From NCBI RefSeq assembly GCF_002959855.1, contig NZ_PPDB01000007.1, positions 434,001-498,000 of the forward strand: a stretch of 64,000 nucleotides of DNA. The letters are read 5' to 3'. The position numbers and the translations under genes were made by a program. The notes under the pieces are model-generated. The model was not told the origin of the DNA, did no database searches, and was given only the letters and a program-made list of their open reading frames with translations. Below are positions 1-8,918 of the stretch, one piece after another. Each line of letters opens with the position of its first letter. Position 1 is the stretch's first letter. This DNA is from Veillonella denticariosi JCM 15641 (lineage in GTDB: Bacteria > Bacillota > Negativicutes > Veillonellales > Veillonellaceae).

Positions 1-744
<744 letters not shown>

Positions 745-787
745 CTACATAATTGGACTATCCAATGCAATAGAAATATATATCTGT

Positions 788-822
788 GAAAGCGCTATAT
801 GAATACTCAAATATAACGCTTC
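788..822 (-). other. Imperfect hairpin between groES and groEL
   Basis: In the groES-groEL spacer the two arms GAAGCGTTATAT and ATATAGCGCTTTC pair imperfectly (one G-U pair and one bulge) around a roughly 10-base loop. It is not followed by a run of U, so it is not a typical terminator. It may be an mRNA processing or stability element separating the two cistrons. The role is inference. Confidence 0.35.
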
Positions 823-853
823 TAATAAATATTTAACCTATTATTTTAACCTA

Positions 854-1135
854 TTATAATATTGCTAGAATATCGCGTTCACTGATAATCAAGTGAGTAG
901 CGCCGTCGATTTCTAACTCGCTACCGGCATATTTCGCGAACATAACATGGTCGCCAACCTTAACTTCCGGAGCTACACGTTGACCATTGTCACATAGTTT
1001 ACCGGAACCTACAGCTACGACTTCACCTTCTTGAGGTTTTTCTTTTGCTGTATCGGGAAGAAAAATACCGCTCTTCGTTTTTTCCTCTTTTTCTACTAAA
1101 CGAATAACAACACGATCAGCTAATGGTTTTAACAT
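854..1135 (-). CDS. groES: GroES (Cpn10) co-chaperonin
   Basis: This 93-residue protein has the normal length of the family and starts [10 protein letters not shown]. It contains the mobile-loop region (about residues 16-30, [18 protein letters not shown]), which contacts GroEL, and the typical GSGK and VKVGDHVMF segments of the beta-barrel. GroES caps the GroEL ring during ATP-dependent folding in the cytoplasm. It is the first gene of the groES-groEL operon, and the CIRCE operator lies just upstream, so it should be repressed by HrcA and induced by heat or misfolded protein. hrcA itself is not in the window. Confidence 0.98.
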   Translation of the reverse strand: MLKPLADRVVIRLVEKEEKTKSGIFLPDTAKEKPQEGEVVAVGSGKLCDNGQRVAPEVKVGDHVMFAKYAGSELEIDGATHLIISERDILAIL

Positions 1136-1168
1136 ATGATGTCACTCCTTTTTTATCTCATTCACCTG

Positions 1169-1195
1169 TTAGCACTCAAAGACATCGAGTGCTAA
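1169..1195 (-). promoter_or_regulatory. CIRCE operator (HrcA binding site)
   Basis: Perfect 9-base inverted repeat TTAGCACTC-N9-GAGTGCTAA upstream of groES. This is the classical CIRCE element bound by the heat-shock repressor HrcA. It lies downstream of the predicted -10 box, in the untranslated leader, the usual place in Firmicutes. Confidence 0.97.
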
Positions 1196-1206
1196 TTACA
1201 AGTATT

Positions 1207-1234
1207 ATTATAACCTAACTTAAAATAATTGCAA
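1207..1234 (-). promoter_or_regulatory. groES-groEL promoter
   Basis: Reading the minus strand, TTGCAA (1234-1229) and TATAAT (1212-1207) are separated by 16 bases, a good sigma-A type promoter. The transcript would start just before the CIRCE element, so HrcA binding there would block it. Confidence 0.75.
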
Positions 1235-1259
1235 GACTTTATTTTGATTTTTTGACTAT

Positions 1260-1838
1260 TTAGGTTTTTCCTGATTTATTAACTTGTTCAATAATACATT
1301 GACAGGTTTTTACTATAGACATATGTTGCTTCATACTTAGGCTTCGTATACGTCCATAGGCTTCTTCCTCGGAAATTTTATATAGCTCCATAAGAATGCC
1401 CGTCCCTCTTTGAATAAGCTTGCGCTCTTCCAAGGATTGTTCCAATTGAACCATCTGCCTCCTTAAGCTTTCATCGGATTTAAAACGTCCTAACGCCATT
1501 TCCAAGGTAGGCATCAACTGATCCTCCCGCAACGGTTTGATTAAATAACCGTACACCCCCGATTCACGGGCTTTATCAATTAAATCCTGTTGGCTATAAC
1601 TCGTGAGTAACACAACCGGTGCATAATGATGAAAACCGATTTGTCGGGCCGCCTCGATACCGTCCAACTCAGGCATTTTTACATCCATTAAAATAATGTC
1701 AGGATGATGATCTTTGCATAATTGAATCGCTTCTATTCCATTGGAGCCTTCCCCTACCACTTCATGGCCTTGAGACTCCAATATATCCCGTAAATCCATA
1801 CGAATAAGGGATTCATCGTCTACAATAGCTATGCGCAT
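1260..1838 (-). CDS. ANTAR-domain response regulator (PdtaR/AmiR-NasR type)
   Basis: A 192-residue two-domain regulator. The receiver domain (about 1-120) has the acidic pair D7/D8, phospho-acceptor D52 in LMDVKMPELDG and a conserved Lys near 102 (LIKPL). A coiled linker (about 120-135) leads to an ANTAR domain (about 136-188) with the hallmark pattern GILMELYKISEEEAYGRIR. ANTAR proteins bind paired RNA hairpins in leader transcripts and prevent termination, so this is an RNA-level rather than DNA-binding regulator. It starts right at the stop codon of the histidine kinase gene, its evident partner. The family and mechanism are known from AmiR, NasR, EutV and PdtaR; its RNA targets are not visible here. 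Confidence 0.93.
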   Translation of the reverse strand: MRIAIVDDESLIRMDLRDILESQGHEVVGEGSNGIEAIQLCKDHHPDIILMDVKMPELDGIEAARQIGFHHYAPVVLLTSYSQQDLIDKARESGVYGYLIKPLREDQLMPTLEMALGRFKSDESLRRQMVQLEQSLEERKLIQRGTGILMELYKISEEEAYGRIRSLSMKQHMSIVKTCQCIIEQVNKSGKT

Positions 1839-3230
1839 TTATTTCTCCTTTTTCATATGAATCGTAACAGTCACACCTTTTTGTGAATTCGCTATGCGTA
1901 AAGATCCTTTTAATTCATGGGTGACCAGATTATTAATAATTGTCAATCCTAATCGCTTATTAGAAACTATATCGAAATCTTCCGGCAATCCACGACCGTC
2001 GTCACTGAAGGTCATGATGATGTCATCATCCGTTTCATCAACGGCTAAATGAATATTTCCGCTTTCACCGTCTAAACCATGTTCCAGACTATTGGTAATC
2101 AATTCATTAATAATGAGTGACACATAACTCGCCACATATGAGGAAATTAATATATCTGCTCCCTCATAAGTAAAGGTTACCATTTGATTATGACGGACCA
2201 TACTGAGTCTTAGCAATCGACACAACTCATCATATATGGAACGTACACCGATATAATCCTCATCATAATGTGACACTATATCATGAACTAATGCCATGCT
2301 TTCAATGCGATTGATTCCTTCCTGCAAAGCTTGTTTTACTTCCGGTAAATTCGACCGGCGGGCCTCCATACGCAAAAGCCCGGCTACCGTCTGCAGATTA
2401 TTTTTTACACGATGGTGAATTTCTTTAATGATAGAATTTTTTACGAGCAACTCCTGCTGCTGTTTACTTTCATGGGTGCAATCATGGAGAACTAAAAAAC
2501 ACCTCGTTTCATTACGACCCATGGTGATAGGAATCATATGCTGACGAATGACCATATCTTGATAGATTTCTTCACTGGTGTATACAGTCCTGTTCTCTAA
2601 TACCTGCTGTATAGCGGAGATTTTTAAGGCCCCCCCGTAAATTGATGAACCGATGAGACGACGATTAAATCCCAATATATCGACCAGCTGTAAGGCGGCT
2701 TCATTGCCGTAAATAATTGTATTAGTATGATCAAATATGATAAGTCCGTCCAGATACGATATAGGTTCATAGAACTGTATCTGTTCATCTGTCGCAGTCA
2801 ACATGAGCCGATGCATCGTATCCGATAATATATACTCCCGTTCAAATTGATCAGGTTGAACGGAGGTAGATAAGGTAAATGAAATACCTCCGATGATCCG
2901 CCCCCCATTATCAACAATGGGAAAAACATGTTCGCGGCTTGCTTCAGCGGTTCCACATTGAGGGCACCCCTTATCAAACATATTCCGCCATAAATAGGAA
3001 CTCTTTGTCCGACGCGTCACAATCTCCGTATCATTACGCATGATACAGAGCATATTAATACCGTCCTTATGGATGTCCTCATAATAGGATTTTAAAAGTG
3101 GCGTAAAAATCTGTATCCTTTGACGGGTTACAGATTCGCCAAAGGATATAAGTGTGCTGATATGCTCAAGTAATGCTGTTTGTGATGGTCCCAATGGGGT
3201 TTCATTCAAAATATCCTGATCGATATCCAC
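1839..3230 (-). CDS. Cytosolic sensor histidine kinase, PdtaS/EutW-like
   Basis: I place the start at GTG 3230, with GAGG seven bases before it, giving 463 residues beginning MDIDQDILNETPLG. An N-terminal sensor domain resembling the PdtaS-type H_kinase_N/GAF region (about 20-145) contains a CPQC motif near residues 89-92. A PAS-like domain follows (about 155-255), then a HisKA_2 dimerisation segment with the phospho-acceptor in EIHHRVKNNLQ (about 270-280), and a HATPase_c domain with NELITNSLEH and DDGRGLP. No membrane segment is apparent, so the signal is probably intracellular. It follows tsaD by two bases and is directly upstream of the ANTAR regulator, so the two form a phosphorelay. The ligand is unknown; redox, metal or a metabolite are possible. 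Confidence 0.9.
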   Translation of the reverse strand: MDIDQDILNETPLGPSQTALLEHISTLISFGESVTRQRIQIFTPLLKSYYEDIHKDGINMLCIMRNDTEIVTRRTKSSYLWRNMFDKGCPQCGTAEASREHVFPIVDNGGRIIGGISFTLSTSVQPDQFEREYILSDTMHRLMLTATDEQIQFYEPISYLDGLIIFDHTNTIIYGNEAALQLVDILGFNRRLIGSSIYGGALKISAIQQVLENRTVYTSEEIYQDMVIRQHMIPITMGRNETRCFLVLHDCTHESKQQQELLVKNSIIKEIHHRVKNNLQTVAGLLRMEARRSNLPEVKQALQEGINRIESMALVHDIVSHYDEDYIGVRSIYDELCRLLRLSMVRHNQMVTFTYEGADILISSYVASYVSLIINELITNSLEHGLDGESGNIHLAVDETDDDIIMTFSDDGRGLPEDFDIVSNKRLGLTIINNLVTHELKGSLRIANSQKGVTVTIHMKKEK

Positions 3231-3232
3231 AA

Positions 3233-4264
3233 TTAATCCTCTTTCCAAGACACATAACCTATTTCAACACTCGGTTTCGCATTTAATGTAAGATCGCTGA
3301 ATTTCCCGGCCTTAGCCATATAATAGGCTCTACATCCAATCATAGCCGCATTATCCGTGGATAAAATCTTGTTAGGTTTATAATAAAGGAACCCTTCCTT
3401 GTGACACATGTTTTCTAATGCGCTCTGCAAACCTTTATTTGCGGATACTCCGCCGGCAATAGTGATGCGAGTTTCCCCCAATGTATGTGCCGCATCCTTC
3501 GTCTTTTCCACCAGTACATCAACGATGGCTTTTTGAAAGGATGCCGCCACATCCGCTTGGTTAACAGGCTCGTCTTTCTGCTGTTTGCTGTTGAGATAAT
3601 TGAGGACCGCAGACTTTAAACCGCTAAAACTGAATTCAAAATTTCCGGGTTCGCTCAAAGCCTTCGGAAACTCAACAGCATTTTCATCGCCTGTAACGGC
3701 AAGAGCATCGATATGAGGTCCTCCGGGATAAGGAAAACCCATTACGCGAGCAATTTTATCAAACGCCTCGCCCGCTGCATCATCCCGGGTTTGTCCTAAA
3801 ATATAAAATTCTTCATACCCTTTCACATGAACGAGCATCGTATGTCCACCGGATACAACGAGACTTAAAAACGGCGGTTCCAGATCAGGATTGGCAAGAA
3901 AATTAGCAAAAATATGCCCTTCCATATGATGTACCGGCACCAAGGGGATTCCTGTTGCAAAGGATAATCCCTTTGCCGCTGCAACACCGACCAGCAAAGC
4001 ACCAACCAGTCCGGGACCATATGTCACACCGATATGATCAATGTCTTTCAAAGTAATCTTTGCATCTTTTAAGGCCTGATCAATGACGGGGATTACCTGT
4101 TCGATATGATGGCGGGAAGCAATTTCAGGTACAACGCCGCCAAATTTTCTATGTATTGGAATTTGACTGGATATAACATTCGATAAAACGGTGCGACCAT
4201 CTTTGAGGACTGCCGCCGATGTTTCATCACAGCTGCTTTCCAATGCTAATGTATATATACTCAT
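3233..4264 (-). CDS. tsaD: tRNA N6-adenosine threonylcarbamoyltransferase TsaD
   Basis: A 343-residue member of the Kae1/TsaD/YgjD family, of usual length. TsaD transfers the threonylcarbamoyl group from threonylcarbamoyl-AMP to A37 of ANN-decoding tRNAs (t6A), working with TsaB and TsaE. Visible hallmarks are LALESSCDETS at the N-terminus, the metal ligands in HHMEGH (about residues 110-116), the VSGGHT loop and the FSFSGLKSA segment. The ATG shares a base with the stop of rimI (TAATG), after an AAGGA site, so translation is coupled. All three dedicated t6A genes tsaE, tsaB and tsaD lie in this operon. Confidence 0.97.
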   Translation of the reverse strand: MSIYTLALESSCDETSAAVLKDGRTVLSNVISSQIPIHRKFGGVVPEIASRHHIEQVIPVIDQALKDAKITLKDIDHIGVTYGPGLVGALLVGVAAAKGLSFATGIPLVPVHHMEGHIFANFLANPDLEPPFLSLVVSGGHTMLVHVKGYEEFYILGQTRDDAAGEAFDKIARVMGFPYPGGPHIDALAVTGDENAVEFPKALSEPGNFEFSFSGLKSAVLNYLNSKQQKDEPVNQADVAASFQKAIVDVLVEKTKDAAHTLGETRITIAGGVSANKGLQSALENMCHKEGFLYYKPNKILSTDNAAMIGCRAYYMAKAGKFSDLTLNAKPSVEIGYVSWKED

Positions 4265-4713
4265 TATATTTCCTTTGTAACGAGAGACATGATATATGCA
4301 TCTTCCTTAGGTTCCGAATAATAGTCTTTGCGTATACCCTTTACAGTAAATCCTAAATTTCTATACATAGCCAAGGCCGATAAGTTTGAAATTCGGACCT
4401 CCAGAAAGATTTCCTGCATCCCTCGCTTAACACATGCATCAATTAAACGTTCCATCAATTGAGTACCGTAGCCCTTGCACCGAGCTTCGGGGATAATGGC
4501 GATATTCGTAATCTGTCCTTCATCATAAATAAGCCAAACACCGCCATATCCGATAATTCGGTCATTTTCTATCAGCACCATATACAGCTTATTCGATGTT
4601 TTGTCCAACTCAGACGTAACAGACTCTAAGCTCCATGGAACAGAAAAAGATACCTGTTCAATTTCATAGATAGCCTGTGCATCTTCTATGGTAGCCATTC
4701 GAATATCCATCAT
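4264..4713 (-). CDS. rimI: Ribosomal-protein-alanine N-acetyltransferase RimI
   Basis: A 149-residue GNAT acetyltransferase. The acetyl-CoA binding signature RCKGYGTQLM (motif A, about residues 78-88) and the C-terminal ALAMYRNLGF segment are typical of RimI. RimI acetylates the N-terminal alanine of ribosomal protein S18 and possibly other proteins. The start overlaps the tsaB stop by four bases (ATGA). The gene order tsaB-rimI-tsaD is common in Firmicutes, which supports the name. Substrate specificity cannot be proved from sequence. Confidence 0.93.
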   Translation of the reverse strand: MMDIRMATIEDAQAIYEIEQVSFSVPWSLESVTSELDKTSNKLYMVLIENDRIIGYGGVWLIYDEGQITNIAIIPEARCKGYGTQLMERLIDACVKRGMQEIFLEVRISNLSALAMYRNLGFTVKGIRKDYYSEPKEDAYIMSLVTKEI

Positions 4714-5468
4714 TCTGCCCCTGCCGCTTCCGTCACGATAACAGAAGGATTTTGAGATAGCATATCCTGGTTATCCTTATGGCGTTCCTCCCATAAAACC
4801 TCAGCCTCGGAGCGACGGATATAATAAGGCACCATATCCATCGGATCCGATATAAGATTCTTACGCGCCAATTCTTTTCCGGCCAACAATAAGGAGCTCG
4901 CCTTAGGAATCCTTCTCATTATATCGGCAATCGTGCAGTTTGAATCACTTTCATCTAACAGTTTTTCGATACGCTTGATACCGTCCCCGATGAAAATAAC
5001 CTTCTCCTTATAATCTCTAAAACGATTAATCAAATTTGCAGCTTCAACAACAAAAGGATCTTCGATGCGAAGTAAACGATTTGCCTCATAATGGTATAGG
5101 GCTGCATAGACATGTTTTTTTTGGGCGTCCACAACAGTACAGATTGTATAATCCGTATATGGAATATTATGAGCCAGACTATCCATAGTCATAACGCCAT
5201 ACAAGGGAATCTGCAAGGCATAGGCCATCGCCTTCGCTGTTCCCATACCGATTCGCAGCCCCGTAAAAGATCCGGGCCCGATACTAACCATTATTCCTTT
5301 CAACATATCTTTTGTCACCTGTGTCGATTGTAAAAGCATATCGATATGCGGCACCAACTGTTCGGAATGAGTCAATCCGGCTTGTACGGTTAGTTCCCCC
5401 ACAAGGTGTTCTTCATCCATTAATGCAACACTGGAAACAAGAGAGCTCGTTTCAATTCCCAACCACAT
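4710..5468 (-). CDS. tsaB: t6A biosynthesis scaffold protein TsaB (YeaZ)
   Basis: A 252-residue ASKHA-fold protein starting MWLGIETSS, preceded by GGAGG at five bases. TsaB heterodimerises with TsaD and is needed for assembly of the bacterial t6A complex, but is not itself catalytic. The motifs IETSS, GPGSFTGLRIG (about 64-74) and KAMAYAL are diagnostic. The C-terminal part is longer and less conserved, as usual for TsaB. It overlaps tsaE by 17 bases upstream and rimI by four bases downstream, showing a translationally coupled operon. Confidence 0.95.
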   Translation of the reverse strand: MWLGIETSSLVSSVALMDEEHLVGELTVQAGLTHSEQLVPHIDMLLQSTQVTKDMLKGIMVSIGPGSFTGLRIGMGTAKAMAYALQIPLYGVMTMDSLAHNIPYTDYTICTVVDAQKKHVYAALYHYEANRLLRIEDPFVVEAANLINRFRDYKEKVIFIGDGIKRIEKLLDESDSNCTIADIMRRIPKASSLLLAGKELARKNLISDPMDMVPYYIRRSEAEVLWEERHKDNQDMLSQNPSVIVTEAAGAE

Positions 5469-5946
5469 AATGGCCTCCTATCTCCACCAAATCATCCACT
5501 TCAAGATGATCGCTATCAAGTATAATCGAGCGACTCATATCATCGATGGTCTTTAAATTAATCCACAAAGTTTCATCCGGTAATTCATCACGAAACTTGT
5601 CCGCCCATTCTACAATAGAGATCTGCTCCTCTGTATATTCATAAAATCCGATGTTTTCAAGTTCACTTACATCGTCTAAACGATACACATCAAAATGATA
5701 TAAGGGACCGGACTCTGCGGTATATGTATTCATAATTGCAAAGGTAGGACTTGTAATCTCTTCCGTTACACCGAATCCCTGAGCAATCCCTTGCGCCAAA
5801 TGAGTCTTGCCTGTACCCAGATCGCCGACGAGTGCTACGCATAACGGATCTCTTTTTTTACTTAACCATTTCCCCAAGTTTTTACCAAAATCCTGTGTAT
5901 CTTTTACCGAATGAGTTTCTAATCGAACCCGCGCTTTATGATTCAT
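5452..5946 (-). CDS. tsaE: t6A biosynthesis ATPase TsaE (YjeE)
   Basis: A small P-loop ATPase of the t6A complex that drives turnover of the TsaB-TsaD pair. The Walker A motif GDLGTGKT, the switch SPTFAIMNTY, the YRLDD segment and a Walker-B-like IVEWADKF are all visible. I start it at ATG 5946 (MNHKARVRL, 164 residues, closer to family length) rather than at the TTG at 5973. An AAAGGA site lies further upstream than ideal. The start overlaps the end of thiL by 11 bases. The function is securely assigned from the family and from tsaB and tsaD next door. Confidence 0.95.
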   Translation of the reverse strand: MNHKARVRLETHSVKDTQDFGKNLGKWLSKKRDPLCVALVGDLGTGKTHLAQGIAQGFGVTEEITSPTFAIMNTYTAESGPLYHFDVYRLDDVSELENIGFYEYTEEQISIVEWADKFRDELPDETLWINLKTIDDMSRSIILDSDHLEVDDLVEIGGHYVVGN

Positions 5947-6916
5947 GAAAATGATTATATCCTTTCGCTTCAATAGTTTTAACCGTTTTATCCGGCGTTA
6001 CCATCTGTACAACGGTCGGTCCCGACAACACTTCACCAATTAATGAAATACCGTCCATATCCTGTAATTGAGGAACTAAAGATTTCGGTGCAGTAAAGAC
6101 AAGCTGAAAATCTTCCCCTCCATACAGTGCATAATCCACGGGATTAGTCTGTAGATGTTCAGCTAAGGCATATGTTTCCGCATGTAAGGGAATCGCCTTT
6201 TCCTCAATAACAATAGATACCGAGCTGGCCGATGCAATTTCATTAAGCTCACTGGCAAGACCATCACTGATATCATTCATACTGTGAACCCCAAGGTCTC
6301 GTAATCTCTGTCCCAAGAAAACCTGTGGTTCCGGCCGTTGATGCCCGATCTTGGTCATAGTATATCCATCTAGTGAATACATAAGTGCACTCAATCCGGT
6401 GGCGGCATATCCTAAATAATTGGTCACGCCCACCACATCGCTGATTTGAGCTCCGCTACGTAATACGGCACATCCTTGCGGTACTTCACCGATGATGGTT
6501 ACTGTCCAAACCATAGGTCCTTCGATACGTACTGTATCGCCACCTAGTATATTAACGCCATACTTCTTACATTGATCTTTAATACCTCTATAGATTTCAT
6601 CCAATATATCCGTATCTATATAATCCGGTGCAGCTACAGACAAAACCACTTGCTTAGGCGTTCCCCCCATTGCAGCAATATCACTTAAATTAGCTGACAT
6701 GAGGCGATATCCCACATCATAGGGCATCATATAGTGAAAGCTGAAATGAATCCCTTCCACCATTGTATCCGTACTGATTAACTGATTCACATGCTCAGAA
6801 GTATTGTAAATGGCACAATCATCACCAATACCTTGAATTACCGTATCCGGATTATAAATGGTATCACTCTGAATATGACATATGAAATTAAATTCTCCTA
6901 TCTGTTTTAATTGCAT
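5936..6916 (-). CDS. thiL: Thiamine-monophosphate kinase ThiL
   Basis: ThiL phosphorylates thiamine monophosphate to thiamine diphosphate with ATP. The start chosen, ATG 6916 (MQLKQIGEFNFICHI), has AGGTGAT six bases before it and gives 326 residues, the normal family length; an in-frame ATG at 6961 lies upstream without a good site. Family motifs include GIGDDCAIY (metal/ATP site), STDTMVEGIHF, the LSDIAAMGGTP helix, GGDT, DISDGLASEL and YGGEDFQLVFT. It is the first gene of the thiL-tsaE-tsaB-rimI-tsaD operon, an arrangement seen in several Firmicutes. No TPP riboswitch is visible upstream. Confidence 0.96.
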   Translation of the reverse strand: MQLKQIGEFNFICHIQSDTIYNPDTVIQGIGDDCAIYNTSEHVNQLISTDTMVEGIHFSFHYMMPYDVGYRLMSANLSDIAAMGGTPKQVVLSVAAPDYIDTDILDEIYRGIKDQCKKYGVNILGGDTVRIEGPMVWTVTIIGEVPQGCAVLRSGAQISDVVGVTNYLGYAATGLSALMYSLDGYTMTKIGHQRPEPQVFLGQRLRDLGVHSMNDISDGLASELNEIASASSVSIVIEEKAIPLHAETYALAEHLQTNPVDYALYGGEDFQLVFTAPKSLVPQLQDMDGISLIGEVLSGPTVVQMVTPDKTVKTIEAKGYNHFHES

Positions 6917-6975
6917 CCCATCACCTAATTTCCGATTATTGTACTCTTTGTATTGTAACATATAATAAAGTCAAC

Positions 6976-7016
6976 AAAAATAGCAGGCAGTCGATATGTT
7001 ATCGACTGCCTGCTAT
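6976..7016 (-). terminator. Rho-independent terminator after the GerMN gene
   Basis: A 15-base perfect stem (ATCGACTGCCTGCTA with its complement, loop of five at 6996-7000) is followed on the minus strand by TTTTTG. It ends the amidase-GerMN transcript before thiL. Confidence 0.9.
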
Positions 7017-7032
7017 TTTGTGCTGATTCCTA

Positions 7033-7593
7033 TTATTTTTTAATAAGATCATTCATTCGTTTTACCGGTTCGCTTGTATCAAAACCGCCTATCGTATCCA
7101 CCTTTTTCCCGTCGGATACAAAGAGAACACCGTTAATATTATCAAATGACGTCAACGTATTAACAATCGCCGCCATTTGTAATTTAACTGTTAAATCTCC
7201 ACCTTTGGCTGCAACAAAGGCTTTATTGACCTCAACAGAAGCAATACCGTTCTTGACCGTAACAGAATTGATTTCCACATCCTTGGAGAATACCGGATAC
7301 TGTTGCGCTCGATCGGATTCCAGCATTGCAAGTAATGCTGCTTTTGGAGTTACCTTATTAGCTTCCGTATCAACAGTTTTCTGTTTGACACCGGAGCCAT
7401 CTTCCGTAGGAACATAGAATACCATTTTTACCTTCTCATTCGATGTTTTTGTTGTTTCTGCATCCTTATTTATCTTTGACTCCTGTACAGGTTCACTTTT
7501 ACCTGGAGTCGGTGATTGTTCCGGTCCACAGCCTGCAGCAAAAGCGAGAATGCCAATACAGAGGATCGATAAAACTTGCTTACGTAACTTCAT
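7033..7593 (-). CDS. GerMN-domain lipoprotein
   Basis: A 186-residue exported protein. The signal sequence ends in a lipobox (LAFAAGC, Cys near residue 22), so it should be a lipid-anchored envelope protein. After a Ser/Thr/Lys-rich linker comes a GerMN domain (about 55-175), with the typical KMVFYVPTEDG start, PKAALLAML, the VEVNKAF strand and the QMAAIVNTL helix. GerMN domains occur in sporulation protein GerM and in envelope proteins such as LpqB; the precise role in non-sporulating species is unknown. The gene starts three bases after the amidase, with a GGAGG site overlapping that stop region, so both are co-expressed, suggesting a role in peptidoglycan remodelling. Confidence 0.85.
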   Translation of the reverse strand: MKLRKQVLSILCIGILAFAAGCGPEQSPTPGKSEPVQESKINKDAETTKTSNEKVKMVFYVPTEDGSGVKQKTVDTEANKVTPKAALLAMLESDRAQQYPVFSKDVEINSVTVKNGIASVEVNKAFVAAKGGDLTVKLQMAAIVNTLTSFDNINGVLFVSDGKKVDTIGGFDTSEPVKRMNDLIKK

Positions 7594-7596
7594 CCA

Positions 7597-8694
7597 TTAA
7601 CCTCCAAAGTAGCTCGCAATACCATTGGCAATGCGTTTTGCAAAATCCTCTTGTGTTTGTGGCGATTGTAATGCCTTTTCTTCATTAGGATTTGAAATGA
7701 AACCGAGTTCAACAAGAATTGCAGGCATATTAGAATGTCTCAATACATATAAGTTGCCTTCTTGACTGCCGCGATCTCCGCCAAAACCAGGAGCATTAGC
7801 AATTTGAGATTGTACCTTTTGAGCCAATCGCAAGTCATTACCAGTCTTACTATAATAGTATGTTGCAATACCACCAACACTTGGATTATTAAACGAATTG
7901 ATATGAACACTAACCAATGCATCGGAATTATTAGCATTCGCAACATTAACACGAGCACCCAATTCATCAACACCGCTCGCATTAGGACCATATACATCCA
8001 CATCGGATGTACGAGTCATAACAACCTTGGCACCACGAGATTCCAAAGCGGCTTTCAAATATTTGGAAACCGGCAATGTGATATTCTTCTCTTGTACCCC
8101 ATGAGGACCGATAGCACCCGGATCACTACCACCATGACCTGGATCGATAGTAATAGTTTTACCGGAAAGACCTCCCGATGTAGAGTACTTACCGGAACCA
8201 CCAGGCAAATTCTTTGCCGGATGTGCGGAAGGTGACGGCTTCTTGCCATAATAAGCAGGCTTAGATGCGATCCCTTTCTTTTGTACATCTACAACGATGC
8301 GATACGGCTTCTTATTAACCGTATCTTTTTTCAAGGAAAAGACTTTTACATCACCCGTATCAAGGGCAGAAGGTGTTGTAATCGTTACGGTTACGTCTTT
8401 ACCCACTTGAGAAAATTGAGCTGAATTAGCAATACTGGAATCCATCGTAATATTCCGTTTCGCTGTTTTCAACTTGGTGTTTTTCAAGGTGACCGTCGTC
8501 GTTTTCCCATCCTTGCTAATCGATGCGGACGCTTTTACAGGCGTGGATAAATCCATAACTATACGTACGTATGGTGCTGGTGCATCCGTTCTTGTCACCC
8601 ATCGAGCATCCTCAAGATTAGCCGCCTTTGCCTGAGTCAATAACAGGGGTATAGCCATCAAGACTGCAAGGCAAATAAAAAATAGTTTACGCAA
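7597..8694 (-). CDS. N-acetylmuramoyl-L-alanine amidase with AMIN domain
   Basis: A secreted zinc amidase (Amidase_3) that cleaves the bond between MurNAc and the stem peptide during cell separation. A signal peptide (about residues 1-25, ending TQAKA) is followed by an AMIN-type beta domain (about 30-130, VRIVMDLSTPVKA) that would target it to septal peptidoglycan, a linker, and the catalytic domain (about 180-365) with TIDPGHGGSDPGA, the zinc ligand Glu in VQEKNITL, VSVHINSF and VELGFISN. I prefer TTG 8694 (GGAG eight bases before) to GTG 8703, whose Shine-Dalgarno would be too close. AMIN plus Amidase_3 resembles AmiC of diderm bacteria. Confidence 0.92.
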   Translation of the reverse strand: MRKLFFICLAVLMAIPLLLTQAKAANLEDARWVTRTDAPAPYVRIVMDLSTPVKASASISKDGKTTTVTLKNTKLKTAKRNITMDSSIANSAQFSQVGKDVTVTITTPSALDTGDVKVFSLKKDTVNKKPYRIVVDVQKKGIASKPAYYGKKPSPSAHPAKNLPGGSGKYSTSGGLSGKTITIDPGHGGSDPGAIGPHGVQEKNITLPVSKYLKAALESRGAKVVMTRTSDVDVYGPNASGVDELGARVNVANANNSDALVSVHINSFNNPSVGGIATYYYSKTGNDLRLAQKVQSQIANAPGFGGDRGSQEGNLYVLRHSNMPAILVELGFISNPNEEKALQSPQTQEDFAKRIANGIASYFGG

Positions 8695-8703
8695 TACATT
8701 CAC

Positions 8704-8918
8704 TCCAATCTAACTGACATACATTGTGTCCAAACCATAGAGATGAGCCGACGAAAGCTTTGTCTATCAAAGTCTCATCGTTCCAATCTATCGATAAACT
8801 AATATTAGATTATAAATAGATTATTTCATACAAAGATGAAGACTAGTATATTGATTATACATAGAACCCTTATGTAAAACACATCATAAGAATTGTATTC
8901 TACAAATCAAAATCAATC
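8704..8918. other. Intergenic region, 215 bases, probable leader
   Basis: Between the MBL lipoprotein stop and the amidase start. A TATAAT hexamer is present on the minus strand near 8855-8860 without a convincing -35 partner. A weak nested inverted repeat (GATGAG to CTCATC, inner CTTTG/CAAAG) lies at about 8740-8780. It has no U-tract and matches no riboswitch I recognise. Confidence 0.4.

Noticed and set aside
6917-6975. TPP riboswitch before thiL
   Set aside because: The space between the upstream terminator and the start is far too short and no THI-box core is present.
7740-8288. Overlapping reading frames within the amidase gene
   Set aside because: Low-complexity shadow frames of a strongly supported gene, without ribosome sites.
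8704-8918. Possible riboswitch in the amidase leader
   Set aside because: Only a weak nested inverted repeat, no conserved core of any class I know and no terminator stem.
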